NCBI RefSeq assembly: GCF_037975245.1
Contig: NC_092577.1
Coordinates: 14,718,013-14,782,012, forward strand
DNA: 64,000 nucleotides
Source: Apostichopus japonicus
Taxonomy: Eukaryota; Echinodermata; Holothuroidea; Aspidochirotida; Stichopodidae
Direction: 5' to 3'
Below the pieces are notes generated by a model. That model made no database searches, was not told the DNA's origin, and saw only the letters and a program-made list of their open reading frames with translations. Below, piece after piece: positions 35,901 through 45,104 of the stretch. Position 1 is the first letter of the stretch. Every line of letters starts with the position of its first letter. Both the position numbers and the translations under genes were made by a program.

Positions 35901-38900
35901 CGGATCTCTTGAATACAGTCATTGTAAAGCAGATCTCTTGAATACAGTCATTGTAAAGCAGATCTGTTGAATACAGTCATTGTAAAGCGGATCTCTTTAA
36001 TACAGTCATCGTATATCAGATCTGTTGAATACAGTCATTGTAAAGCAGATCTGTTGAATACAGTCATTGTAAAGCAGATCTTTTGAACACAGTCATTGTA
36101 AAGCAGATCAGATCTCTTAAATACAGTCATTGTAAAGCAGATCTCTTTAATACAGTCATTGTAAAGCGGATCTCTTAAATACAGTCATTGTAAAGCAAAT
36201 CTGTTGAATACAGTCATTGTAAAGCAGATCTGTTAAAACAGTCATTGTTAAGCTGATTTCTTAAATACAGTCATTGTAAAGCAGATCTGTTGAACACAGT
36301 CATTGTTAAGCAGATCTCTTGAATACAGTCATTGAATAGTTGTGCATGTTCGAGCGACATATTAATATCTCGAATAAACCTTGCTTCTCGGCTCACTTTC
36401 AGTACACTTTAATTAATGTCCAGATAATGTAAACATTTCGGTCCCATTCCAAGAGATGTCCTAGACTTATTTGGAATTTACGAATCTCATTGGCTACGAT
36501 CAGTCCGGTTAGTTAAACGTTTTTTTTTAATCTTTATCCAAGTATATATGAGGTTATTTAGAGTTTAAATTATCAGTATTTCTACCTTTAATTCCACAAT
36601 TCGACTTAATAATTATATCCCATTTCCAATGTGTGTTTTCAGCTACAGTTTTAAACATATGATCTTAAAGGGTGTGAAGACTCGCGCAAAAAGAAACGTC
36701 TAATGCCGGTAATCTGACCTAGTTGCGAATGAGGTGTAACAGAAGTGTTAGACGCCACCACCGATCCCAGAAAATACACACACAGCTTGCTACCGTCGTT
36801 AATTAGACACTAGTGTACAGTCAGTACATACAGCTGCGGTCAATACCCACAGCACAGTGTACAAACGATACAGAGATGGACATCTCAGGTCCAGCTAAAG
36901 TTAAAAAAGTATCACGTTTCCTTACTGTCTGCATTTTGTAGCGACAAGAGAAAAACTTCAACTTGCAAGCAACGGAAAGTTAACTTTTTAAAGATGGCGG
37001 CACGCTGTTTGGGGGCGGGTCTTCAATGCCTTTAAGCAGAATATATAACAATCGCATGAACGAAATATTTCATATCTATTATAGACTTTCATTAACCGCC
37101 ATCCCTCTTTTTTCACCCTGTTTTTCATGATTTAAACTGATCTTCGAGTTGTCTCAAATCATACTTTTGAATAATAACTTATATCTAATAATAACAAATT
37201 TGATGTATCAATGGTATCAAACCCATAACCATTTGTTACAAAAGCATACGTTTTTATGCGTGATTAATATAATACAATTTGCACGATATAGAAAAGAAAT
37301 AATACATGATAAACGCATTCCAAAAGACTAATTCCCGTTCTTGTGTTGCCATGTTTATATCACTGTATTACATTTCTTCGGAGATTTCTACTAATGATGC
37401 TGAATGTCAGGTGAGCTTATTGTAAAACTGTTACATTAAAATGCAATTAAGAATTTATACAAATATTAATTTGGTAAGTTAGCTATGTACAGTTTCGGTG
37501 TCGTTTCAATTAATCGTGCTATGGCATAGCATTGCTTTATTTTAACCTTTATGCTATCAGTCAAATATGATTTGATTTGATTTGATTTTATTTTATTCGG
37601 CAAGATATCATTCTTCATCTACATACAAACAAAAATTGCACATAAAGATAAACATTTAAAATACAGGATGGGAATATACTTGAATGCATCAAAAAGAAAA
37701 TAACATGCCAAGGATAACCCTTTAAGCTAAAAGCTTATTTCCAAAGGGGTCCTTATAACCATAAAAATACAAAAGATAAGAAATAAACTATTAAAACATC
37801 TAAAACATGCATACAAACACTGTAAAAAAGAAAGATATTTACAAGCTAGACATTCATATGATTTAAAAGGTAGGCTTTGGCATCTTTTTTAAAATTGTAT
37901 TTCAGCAGGATGGATTTTATGTTTTCAGGTAGCCTGTTCCAGTTTTTAATTGCATTGTAATAAAAAGACCCAGCACTGTGCGTTTTAATTTTGGGAAGTT
38001 GAAAATTAAAAATACTGCCTCTTGTGTTATGGCTATGAACACTATTTACTCTAATAAAACTCTCCCTCATATAAACTGGAGAGGTGCCATGGAAAACATT
38101 AAAAACATGATTAAGACGAAGCTGTTCAGCCCTAGTGTTGATGTTCAAAATACCAAGAGTTTTAAAGTCAGCATGGTTATTGTGATAATAAAAATCTTTA
38201 CCCAGAATGAATCTGATAACTTTGTTCTGGGCACATTGTAATCTACGAGCGTGGTACTTAGATATACCTCCATACCAAGATGAGATGGAATAATCGAACA
38301 GACAAAGAACAAGCGCTGTACAGATGGTCTTTTTCACATTTTGATTAAAATAATTAGCTTGCCTGTAGAGGAATTTGAGTCGAGAATTTGTTTTACTAAT
38401 AATGCCAAGAACAATTTGTTCGCCATCAAGGTATTGGTTTAACTCCAGACCGAGGTAAACAACAGAATGTTTGGCCTTAATCAGCTGACCATTACAAACA
38501 ATTGAGAAGTCAGTATACTGACCAAGTTTACGTTTCGTCCCAAACAAAATCAACTCGGTCTTACCCATGTGTAACGACAATTTGTTTTCAATGAGCCATT
38601 TATTGCCATTCTCCAGGTTAGATGTAAGATTTTTGCCAATATTGTCAGGATCTTTGTCAGAGTAAATTAAAGCACTGTCATCGGCATATTGTAAAAGCAA
38701 GCAATTGATGGAGTTTGGCATATCATTTACATAGCAAAGAAATAAAATGGGGCCCAATATACTGCCTTGAGGCACCCCGCAAGTGATGGTCAGAGGATCA
38801 GATTCAACTCTATTTATGCTAACAACTTGCCGTCTACCAGAAAGATAAGATTGGAACCAGTCAGTTGATGTACTGTGGACACCCATTGCGGACAACTTAT

Positions 38901-41900
38901 TAATTAGTACATTATATTTCAGACACTATATAAAAAAGACACTAAAATGCAGGATAGTGTACTAATTAGACGTTACAAGGACTACCATTATGGATGATTT
39001 ATGGTCATTCGACTTTATAGAGTAGAGACATAGTGCAAACATATAAATACAGATATAAAACGAGGAACAAAATATCAAGCACGACCATATTCCGCCATGT
39101 AATCAATGTGATGGTGATGAATATTACATTTCTTCATATTTACATGAGCATAGAACTGTTTAACTGTCTTCATAGTATGTTTTCCCTACATAATCATTTC
39201 TTCTACGGCTTTAAAGAGGTTAGCGAAACACACGATGGATCTGTTTAATGACTTAGGCCTATCATTTAATCAGTTTTTATTTCTTACTTATTCCTGCTAC
39301 ATATAAGCAATACAAATGGTTGAATGGTTCTTTCCGGTTTTAGTAAATACGTTTGAGTTGTCTATATTAAGTTTACAGTCTGAGGGGCTCGTTACATGGA
39401 ATTCAGACTACAATAATAATAATAATGTCTTCGTTTTCTTTCTACGATGTATACTTCCTTGATCAGAATGTTATTATGCTTGAAATTGTTGTGTTTAATC
39501 GACATCGTTAAGTAACAAGTACTGTTAATTCGTTGAGAAATTGCTTGCATCATCACGGCCTAGACCTATAGTCAGGATAAAATACTGTAACCAAATTGAA
39601 GATACTTCCAGCGAGTATCGACGTGATTGGTACTTTTCTTACAACATATGCTCTTAGTTTATTAGAAAATTTCGTAATTAAATCCGACAATTTATAATAT
39701 TTTTGATCGAATGAATATCAGCAGAGTAAACAGTCATAAATTAAAATCAATTGATAGCTAGACAGAAGTATAAAGGATTATTACAGATCGAGATTGAGAT
39801 GTTCAATCAAACATCCAGGGATGAATATATCTTAGAAAAGAACAATACCTTTCATGTCAGATTGTTTGTTCTTTTCTAAGAATACAATAAACCTCTTTAA
39901 CCTATCTTTAACCTATTTAAACCATCCTCTTGATATGAAATATGAAAAGTGATTACTTTATTATATGTATGAAATACCATAATACCATCCATGCTGTCAT
40001 GGTAACATACGTAATATCTGTCAGAACAAATTGCAGTAATGTAGTAAATATCATATTTGTTTATTTTACAAGATTTAAAAAAGGTTTTACTTACGACGAA
40101 TACATCGACAGATTAAACAGCAGTAAAGTCTCCACAAATCATTAAAGCACGCGTGGTATAGGTTTAGACCGACTTTGAGGTTGTCAATATTCTTACTTAT
40201 TAAAGTCTTTTTTATTAACATCAATGGTCTGGCGAAGATATCCCATGCAGTTAGTGTGGTAATCGCTTCAAGACGATGTTTGACCTATGGTTATCCGACT
40301 ATATTATTTCACATTAGGCCTAATAATTAGACATTTTTGTAGCTTTCTGTAAGACAACTCAGATATTCTTGCATGTAAATCTTTTGTGAAGTGATCCATC
40401 CTCTTCCCCATTCCTCAACAAAGGAACTAGAACAAGGAATAAAAGTTTACCTCCGCCGCCATATTAACGGTATGTAGAAAATTGGGGATTGCATAGGTGA
40501 CCGGATTTGTATTCCTCACATATTCATCGGGGGTTACAGCTTTGCACAACTCCAGCTCAGTACAGTCAATGATATTGAAATATGATAAGCCATTGTGATA
40601 AGCCGCGCCCCGTTGTTTGGCTCACTGGTTGTGCGATGAACAACTGTTGTTGTCTACCTCTGCTTGACGTGCGCGCGAGAGGTGAAGTTTACATAAAAAG
40701 GCGGGAAAACCTTTGAGTGAAATAATGAGTGTGCTGTGACTGGAGATATAGGCGTGGTTAAAGCAATGTGTGTGGGCTTTAATGTGCATTGAAGAATTAG
40801 CTGGATAAAGAAATACATAATTGTTGACCTCTATAATATATGAATATTTAGTTTGCTGAGGATGGAGCAAGCGCTGTAACCCCTGATCCACATGCAGATC
40901 ACCTGCTGAAGAAATGAAACCAACCAAAAAATCTTTTAAAGAGATTCATCTTTTGTTATATATGACTGTCCCAATTTTAATAAAGCAGGAACTATATATG
41001 ATGCGGTACAACCGCCACTAGAATTAGCATGATTCCAGTTTTAATATAAGTTCCTCATGATTCCAGTTGTAATATTATTTCTCATGATTCTCAATCGGGA
41101 AGAGGTATATGGCTGGATGAGCCTGCTTATAGGGAGAGTTTGGTGGAAGGAATAGCTTTCACCAGCGACGATTTAAATCCACTTCAGGATAGCATTATCT
41201 ATCAAAAAGATTCTCATTTTTAAAGTAATGTGGTGTAAGATAGTGTATAATCGAGTTAGTGTTCTTTTGTCAATGACAATTGAAAAGGTCTTTGTTTTTC
41301 TTCAAAAGCTTACGTTTTAAGGAGCGTTAGCTCAGTAGTTAACGCCGGTGCCTTTCAATCATAATGTCCCGAGTTCAAGTTACTCCAAGATTAATGCATG
41401 TCGTTCAGTTACAGAGTTGTAAACAATTGACAACTTACAATCATGGACGTTAAATATGAATGTAAGAGACTGACTTCGGTCAGCTTGCGGCTTTGATAAG
41501 CCAATGATTGCTTCTTCGCGAGTTCCTGCTTGCAAGAGTAACCTAAATACATACATTCATACATACATAACGTACACAATCAATTATTAATGATATTACA
41601 CAGGAAACAAGTTGTATATACATACAAAACTGATACAGAAGTACAAATGTACTAATGTGACATTGTAGTTGTAAATCAGCAAGAAGGTTATACTAGAAAA
41701 CTAAAGAAAAATATCCTGCATGAAGTTATCCTAGATAACCGACTTTCATCCACTTTTTGGAAAACGGTTTCAGGTAAACTGAATTCACGTTCTAACACCA
41801 ATATTTACAGTTATGTACAACATATTGACTGGGGCTTTCAACAAACATTTAACTTTTTTGTGTATCTTTTGTCACCATATTTCCTACCTGAATATCCCGT

Positions 41901-44900
41901 TAATATAACATTCCTCACAATGACTGTTCGCAACAATTTAAATAGAAGAATGAAGTATTAACTAAAGAGTGTACGTATGTGTGTTTATCTGGAAAACGGT
42001 TTCAGGTAAACTGAGTTCACGTTCAAAAACCCATATTTACAGTTATGTACAACATATTGATGTGGGGTTTTCAACAAACATTGAACAAATTGAACAAACA
42101 TAATATCCCGCTAATATAACATTCCTCGCAATAACTGTTCGCAACATTTCAAATAGAAGAATGAAGTATTAACTAAAGAGTGTACATATGTGATAACAAT
42201 ACGAAATATTGCCGTCATTCGTGCTCTTTCTTGTGCTGGAGATAGTAACTGTATTTATATCTTTCTCCAAATTGACCTATTACTGAATTAGTGATTGTTT
42301 CACCAACCTCCAATTTAATTTTAGAATAATTAACAGTTTCTTGCCAGATATTTTGGAATTTCAAAAATTGTACTTGAAATAGAAAACTAGACAATATCAA
42401 ATAGTTGTCATCGTCAACTAGAAGTTTAACTTCAAGAAACAATGCCAACAACAAACTATCATATAAAAAAAATACATGTGATTTCTGAGGGAATCTTACA
42501 GCAAATATATAGCTTTTAGTTTCTGCCAAACATATTAAATTTGTTATGTATGTGAGGTCGGAATTCTTACTCTTAAGACCAAAAGATTCCTTTTCGGACA
42601 TAATCTTAACATTTGTGATGTGTGATATTTATTATGCTTATTTTAGAAATGCCCTTAAGTTTTGAATGGAGGAAACACACAATGTGAACCACTTATATCA
42701 ATCACATACATAGTAAATTATAGCAAAATTATAGCTAAAAAAATTGAGAGTGTAATGGCTCCTACAAGATGCATTTAACATCTGATCCTTTGTATTGGGG
42801 TTTGGAAGAAATGATGATTTGAATAGTTGAGAAAACGTGAAGTCATATCAAGAACATCAAGATTTAAGGCCTTCTTTTTCCAAGATGGGAGTTGTCTTAC
42901 ATACTATAACACTAACTGCTAACATTTGAGAAAGCAACAGTAGTATAGAGAATAATAGAAGCAAATATTTTACATATTGTCATAGCTTTAGAATGATTTA
43001 GATTTATTTCACATTTAACGAAATAAGTACGACAAAGAGTAGGCGTAAAGAAAACAATGATACTAATATCAAATTTCAACGTACTTAGAGAAAAGAAATG
43101 GGTCGCAAAAGAGTAAGAATGTAAATTGACAGTGTAAATAAAACAAATAAAAAATAAACATCGTGTCAAAGCAACGTAGCGAACGATTCAGAGCACGGCA
43201 GTAAGTGCCACTCCAAACCACTCTACTACTTTAAAAAATAGGATTTTGCGTTTACATGATTTAATAAAAACATTCCGTCATTTTTCTTAATATATGTGTA
43301 TGAATTTGCACCATGTATACGAAAGTAAGCGGATTTTTTTTTCAGAAATGTGGAATTATTGAGCTCAAAATTATTTTTATATCTATGGCAGACGTAATAA
43401 AGAGGCAATAATTGCTCTTTAAAAAAAGCTTACCTTTCTTCATATCACTGTAGCAACCTAGTTTTACATCCGGAAACATTGCAGCAAATTTACACAATTC
43501 TGTAGAGAAAACAAAACGACATATTTCATTCACCTTTTTACTTTAGTTCTTCATAATCAATGCCTGATAAAAGTACTTTAGGTGGAGGTTTGAATTTCGA
43601 AAATAACAACTTTGGGCAAGCAAAGAGAATAAATTACAGGATTGGATATTTATAAGCGAGATGTTAGTAGTATGTAGCCTTAGACTCTCAATAACAAGGA
43701 TTTAATGTAACTGTAGAAAAGAACATCTAAAGAAGACAAAAACCCTACCATTATCATCGGTATATAGATTTAACTGTCAAAACAACGTTCTCAAACAGCT
43801 TAAAACAATTATTATTCAATTTGAGAGAAAGCATAGATTTTGTGTTTCTTCGCACACGAGGCTGAAAATTTGATCAAGTAGAAATATGATATTATAGAAC
43901 TACATGTGCTTCAAGTGTTTATGCTTTTCTTCTTTGTTGATTGCAACGAATATTTCATGTATTGGATGTTTATGTTTCAAATAGTCATTAACAGTTAATG
44001 AACCTCTAAATATATATATTCAGATAATGATAGCATTTATGGCAGCAGTGTCAGCACAGTTAACATTCTACCTTGAAAATATGAGACGAACGAACAACAA
44101 AATGGACTTCAAACGATTCAAATCCAAGTTATGATAATCAGTAGTTATTTTTAGGACACTTAAGCGACCACAAATATGGGAGAAACCCGCAGGGCTTATG
44201 GATTACAACTTACACGTCGGGTGGCTTCCAGTTCAACATTTTAACTCAAATTTGAAATCTTTTCAATTTCAGAAAGTCATTTCAGATGGGAAAACCGTAT
44301 ATTGCTCTTGGATGAAAAACCTACCTTACTATGACCCGGCCGGGTATCGAACCCATTTCGACCGCCTTTATCCACTCGGCCACAGGACCGGTTTAGTTGC
44401 GCTATGACGTCACAGATTAACAAACTGAGAACTCCCTGATATTACCTGTAAACTAAACTCTCAAACAGAACGAGGTATATCTTAGCTGTTTTGGGGAGTT
44501 GTTCTTCATAAAGATCGCTGTCTTATATGCTAAAGAGTGTATACTATTTTGTGTCTCCTTTAAATCATACTTTACTGTTGGTAAACTTGATATATTGTTT
44601 GAAATTGTATTCAAAACATCAAAATAAATACACAGATTGAAGTTCTTATTCTCGATTATAAAGAAAGATTTTGGGGTCTCTGTTGAGTTATTCAGTGTAA
44701 GTTACATAATTTTTAAATCCATTCACAATTCCCACCTGATTAGTAAATAGGATAATTACATTTTATAGTAATCTCTATATAATTCTACCATTTTTACTTA
44801 AAGTGACGTTAGATCTCTATGCAAACTCTATGTGTCCTTACATCATGATCTAAGCAACTCATTTGTGGTCAACAGAATTATGATTTTCAGATAGAAATAT

Positions 44901-45101
44901 TACAACTGGGAGATACGACCTCAACAGGGTACACTATATAATCCTGATCTTTTCCATCTAATATTTTAAGTAACAATTGTTGGAAACAACCATTTTGGAA
45001 TACAAGAATACAATACAAGAATACTTACTACACTCTGCCACAGATGCAGCAACACAAATCACACTAAAAACAAGACATCGAAACAAAGTTTTGATTTCCA
45101 T
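21440..45101 (-). CDS. Secreted EGF + fibrinogen-related domain protein (spliced gene)
   Basis: Six minus-strand exons with GT/AG borders and matching phases give a 344-residue protein: 45029-45101, 43434-43499, 27085-27149, 25976-26284, 23054-23327 and 21440-21687. Order: signal peptide (about 1-23), a short linker ([11 protein letters not shown], then a Ser-rich [14 protein letters not shown]), an EGF-like module with six cysteines ([10 protein letters not shown]...[15 protein letters not shown]), then the fibrinogen-related domain from [16 protein letters not shown] to the stop. FReD proteins of invertebrates are secreted lectin-like recognition or adhesion proteins; binding specificity here is unknown. 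Oddities: the second intron is about 16 kb of repeats, the last two exons are tandemly duplicated downstream, and the C-terminus is replaced by a probable one-base loss. The model is by eye without transcript support, and extra small exons could be missed in the large intron. Confidence 0.8.
22221..23002. repeat. 34-bp minisatellite (copy 2), about 23 units
   Basis: Same array as 19215-19996, inside the intron between exons 5 and 6 of the FReD gene. Total length is preserved relative to copy 1 although individual unit variants differ. Confidence 0.95.
23054..23327 (-). CDS. FReD middle exon, copy A (exon 5)
   Basis: Acceptor attgaccag, phase 0 in, phase 1 out at a gttagt donor. Encodes [36 protein letters not shown] and [17 protein letters not shown], the central part of a fibrinogen-related domain. 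It follows directly on the GGGWT end of exon 4, as in other FReDs (GGWTVFQRR). Confidence 0.9.
23868..23918. repeat. (TA)n microsatellite
   Basis: TA run at the end of duplication copy 2, directly before the GGAT/GGAC array. Confidence 0.95.
23919..24158. repeat. GGAC/GGAT tetranucleotide array
   Basis: About 60 tetranucleotides: mixed ggac/ggat at the edges, a pure ggac core around 24016-24090, then ggatcgat units. All long frames across it ([16 protein letters not shown]) are repeat translations. It lies immediately next to the duplication end. Confidence 0.95.
24165..24925. other. Intronic sequence, no exon recognised
   Basis: Part of intron 4 of the FReD gene. It holds a short degraded transposon edge (ccctcccccaggctgac near 24805) and nothing else recognisable. 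Confidence 0.35.
24931..25298 (+). mobile_element. MITE with TTAA ends (copy 1)
   Basis: Bounded by ttaaaggcattgaagac on the left and the complement of ttaaagggtgtgaagac on the right (14 of 17 identical). The TTAA ends suggest the piggyBac or Kolobok type of target site. A second copy in opposite orientation is at 36665-37035. Internal bases show no transposase. Confidence 0.8.
25976..26284 (-). CDS. EGF module + FReD start exon (exon 4)
   Basis: A 309-bp symmetrical exon (phase 0 to 0) between acceptor gatttcag and donor gtaagt. It encodes [16 protein letters not shown], an EGF-like module with six cysteines ([21 protein letters not shown] at its end), then [18 protein letters not shown] and [12 protein letters not shown], the start of the fibrinogen-related domain. 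The EGF module is the type with NAVC...CxC. Confidence 0.9.
27085..27149 (-). CDS. Ser-rich linker exon (exon 3)
   Basis: A 65-bp exon between acceptor ttttgttccag and donor gtgagg. Joined in phase 1 it reads [19 protein letters not shown] then VIQ and passes in phase 0 into exon 4 without a stop. The assignment rests on splice sites and phase compatibility on both sides. The segment has no domain; it is probably a flexible stalk. Confidence 0.65.
27190..30975. repeat. 91-bp satellite, about 40 copies, in FReD intron 2
   Basis: Core unit: cttaaagtgtatccaaatac + cttgtagcacattgggtcat + gctatttccatagatgtgtt + atatcatgagtaactatttt + ctttctgccag. Core units are nearly identical. The outermost units on both sides are diverged in the same way (ccttatagtataactggtca; taccctggttggactatttt). 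Each unit carries a pyrimidine tract plus CAG on the plus strand, opposite to the host gene. Confidence 0.97.
31440..34740. repeat. Ancient duplicated intronic block, copy A
   Basis: Many collinear phrases are shared with 36580-40260 in the same orientation: tcatagtatgttttccctac + ataatcatt; gacgttacaaggac; accatattccg; caatgctgtcatggcaacat; caatggtctg. The copies are strongly diverged. A LINE remnant interrupts this copy at 32.1-33.5 kb, a different position from the LINE in copy B. Confidence 0.65.
32108..33530 (-). pseudogene. CR1/Jockey-type LINE remnant (RT, multiply broken)
   Basis: Minus-strand frames give, in order, [28 protein letters not shown], (after shifts) [48 protein letters not shown] and a C-terminal [12 protein letters not shown]...ALWNPLP. 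These are RT motifs A to D and the distal thumb of a non-LTR RT. Frameshifts and stops separate them. The 3' end on the minus strand is an (AAATG)n tail at about 32112-32140. It is 5'-truncated. Confidence 0.8.
34850..34950. other. GC-richer spacer before the 29-bp satellite
   Basis: A short, less AT-rich piece (cgacggacgcccccaac; ccacctccaaaaggggtg) separates duplicated block A from the satellite. No coding or RNA signature is seen. Confidence 0.3.
34962..36335. repeat. 29-bp satellite, about 46 copies (BglII-site rich)
   Basis: Unit cagtcattgtaaagcagatc + tcttgaata, with a 34-bp variant in which cagatcagatct carries a 5-bp insertion. Most units contain AGATCT. The array lies between the two copies of the ancient duplicated block in FReD intron 2. 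Confidence 0.97.
36665..37035 (-). mobile_element. MITE with TTAA ends (copy 2, inverted)
   Basis: Same element as 24931-25298 in reverse orientation, bounded by ttaaagggtgtgaagac and the complement of ttaaaggcattgaagac. The internal phrase acactagtgtacagtcagta is shared. Confidence 0.8.
37566..38920 (-). pseudogene. 5'-truncated CR1/Jockey-type LINE with open RT frame
   Basis: A 349-codon minus-strand frame (37846-38895, extending a little further upstream in frame) begins inside the RT at [10 protein letters not shown]. It contains [34 protein letters not shown], the thumb region and a C-terminus with [18 protein letters not shown]. Motif A (FDT..H) and the endonuclease are missing, so the copy was truncated at its 5' end on insertion, about 38.92 kb. 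The 3' UTR ends in an (AAATC)n tail at 37566-37590. The open frame suggests a younger insertion than the remnant at 32-33.5 kb, but it cannot encode an active protein. Confidence 0.88.
40300..41320. other. Intronic sequence, no exon recognised
   Basis: Contains a 101-residue minus-strand frame (40622-40927) with no recognised motif or splice context. I see no conserved domain. Confidence 0.3.
41321..41578 (+). mobile_element. tRNA-derived SINE with (ATAC)n tail
   Basis: The head has box A-like gttagctcagtagttaacgc and box B-like gagttcaagtt, bounded by ggagcg and tactcc. It is followed by a ~180-bp body and a 3' simple repeat aatacatacattcatacata. This is the classical SINE plan: RNA polymerase III promoter in a tRNA-like head, then body and tail. 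Confidence 0.75.
41757..42190. repeat. Two direct repeats of about 200 bp
   Basis: ggaaaacggtttcaggtaaa starts at about 41758 and 41991. The pair shares acagttatgtacaacatatt, aatatcccg, ataacattcctc and gaagtattaactaaagagtg. Copy 2 has an internal deletion. Confidence 0.8.
42215..42601 (-). other. Unidentified 128-codon open frame
   Basis: A minus-strand frame within FReD intron 2 (begins [12 protein letters not shown], ends YLQHKKEHE). Composition is not low-complexity, but I recognise no domain, and no splice sites link it in phase to the FReD exons. It may be chance, a TE fragment or a small nested gene. Confidence 0.15.
43434..43499 (-). CDS. FReD gene exon 2 (short linker exon)
   Basis: A 66-bp exon after ttttctctacag, ending at a gtaagc donor, phase 1 in and 1 out. 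Reads [20 protein letters not shown] then K. Phase matches the signal-peptide exon and exon 3, supporting membership in the gene. Two cysteines may pair within the linker. Confidence 0.7.
43520..45020. other. FReD intron 1 (AT-rich, no exon recognised apart from SINE-like head)
   Basis: AT-rich sequence with scattered poly-A/T. Apart from the tRNA-like segment at 44333-44389, I see nothing recognisable. Confidence 0.4.
44333..44389 (-). mobile_element. tRNA-like SINE head lacking anticodon arm
   Basis: On the minus strand: ggtcctgtggccgagtggat, then aaaggcgg, then gggttcgatacccgg and ccgggtc. Box A and box B of a Ser/Leu-type tRNA are clear, but the unit is only 57 nt because the anticodon arm is missing. 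It is therefore a SINE head or tRNA pseudogene. Confidence 0.6.
45029..45101 (-). CDS. Signal-peptide exon of FReD gene (exon 1)
   Basis: The ATG at 45101 opens [20 protein letters not shown] then VAEC, a short basic n-region, hydrophobic core and small residues before a cleavage site near Ala-Ser-Val-Ala. The exon ends in phase 1 at a gtaagtat donor. It is the only good start codon in phase with exon 2. No clear TATA box is visible upstream within 200 bp. Confidence 0.75.
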
Positions 45102-45104
45102 ATT

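Larger units (their letters stand above)
36580..40260. repeat. Ancient duplicated intronic block, copy B
   Basis: Diverged direct copy of 31440-34740. It contains a MITE at its left end, and a LINE at 37.57-38.92 kb inserted at a different point from the LINE in copy A, so those insertions post-date the duplication. Confidence 0.65.

Noticed and set aside
34962-36335. CRISPR-like array (29-bp direct repeats)
   Set aside because: Units follow each other with no unique spacers, there are no cas genes, and the setting is a eukaryotic intron; it is a satellite.
44333-44389. Functional tRNA-Ser/Leu gene
   Set aside because: Lacks an anticodon arm; only 57 nt.
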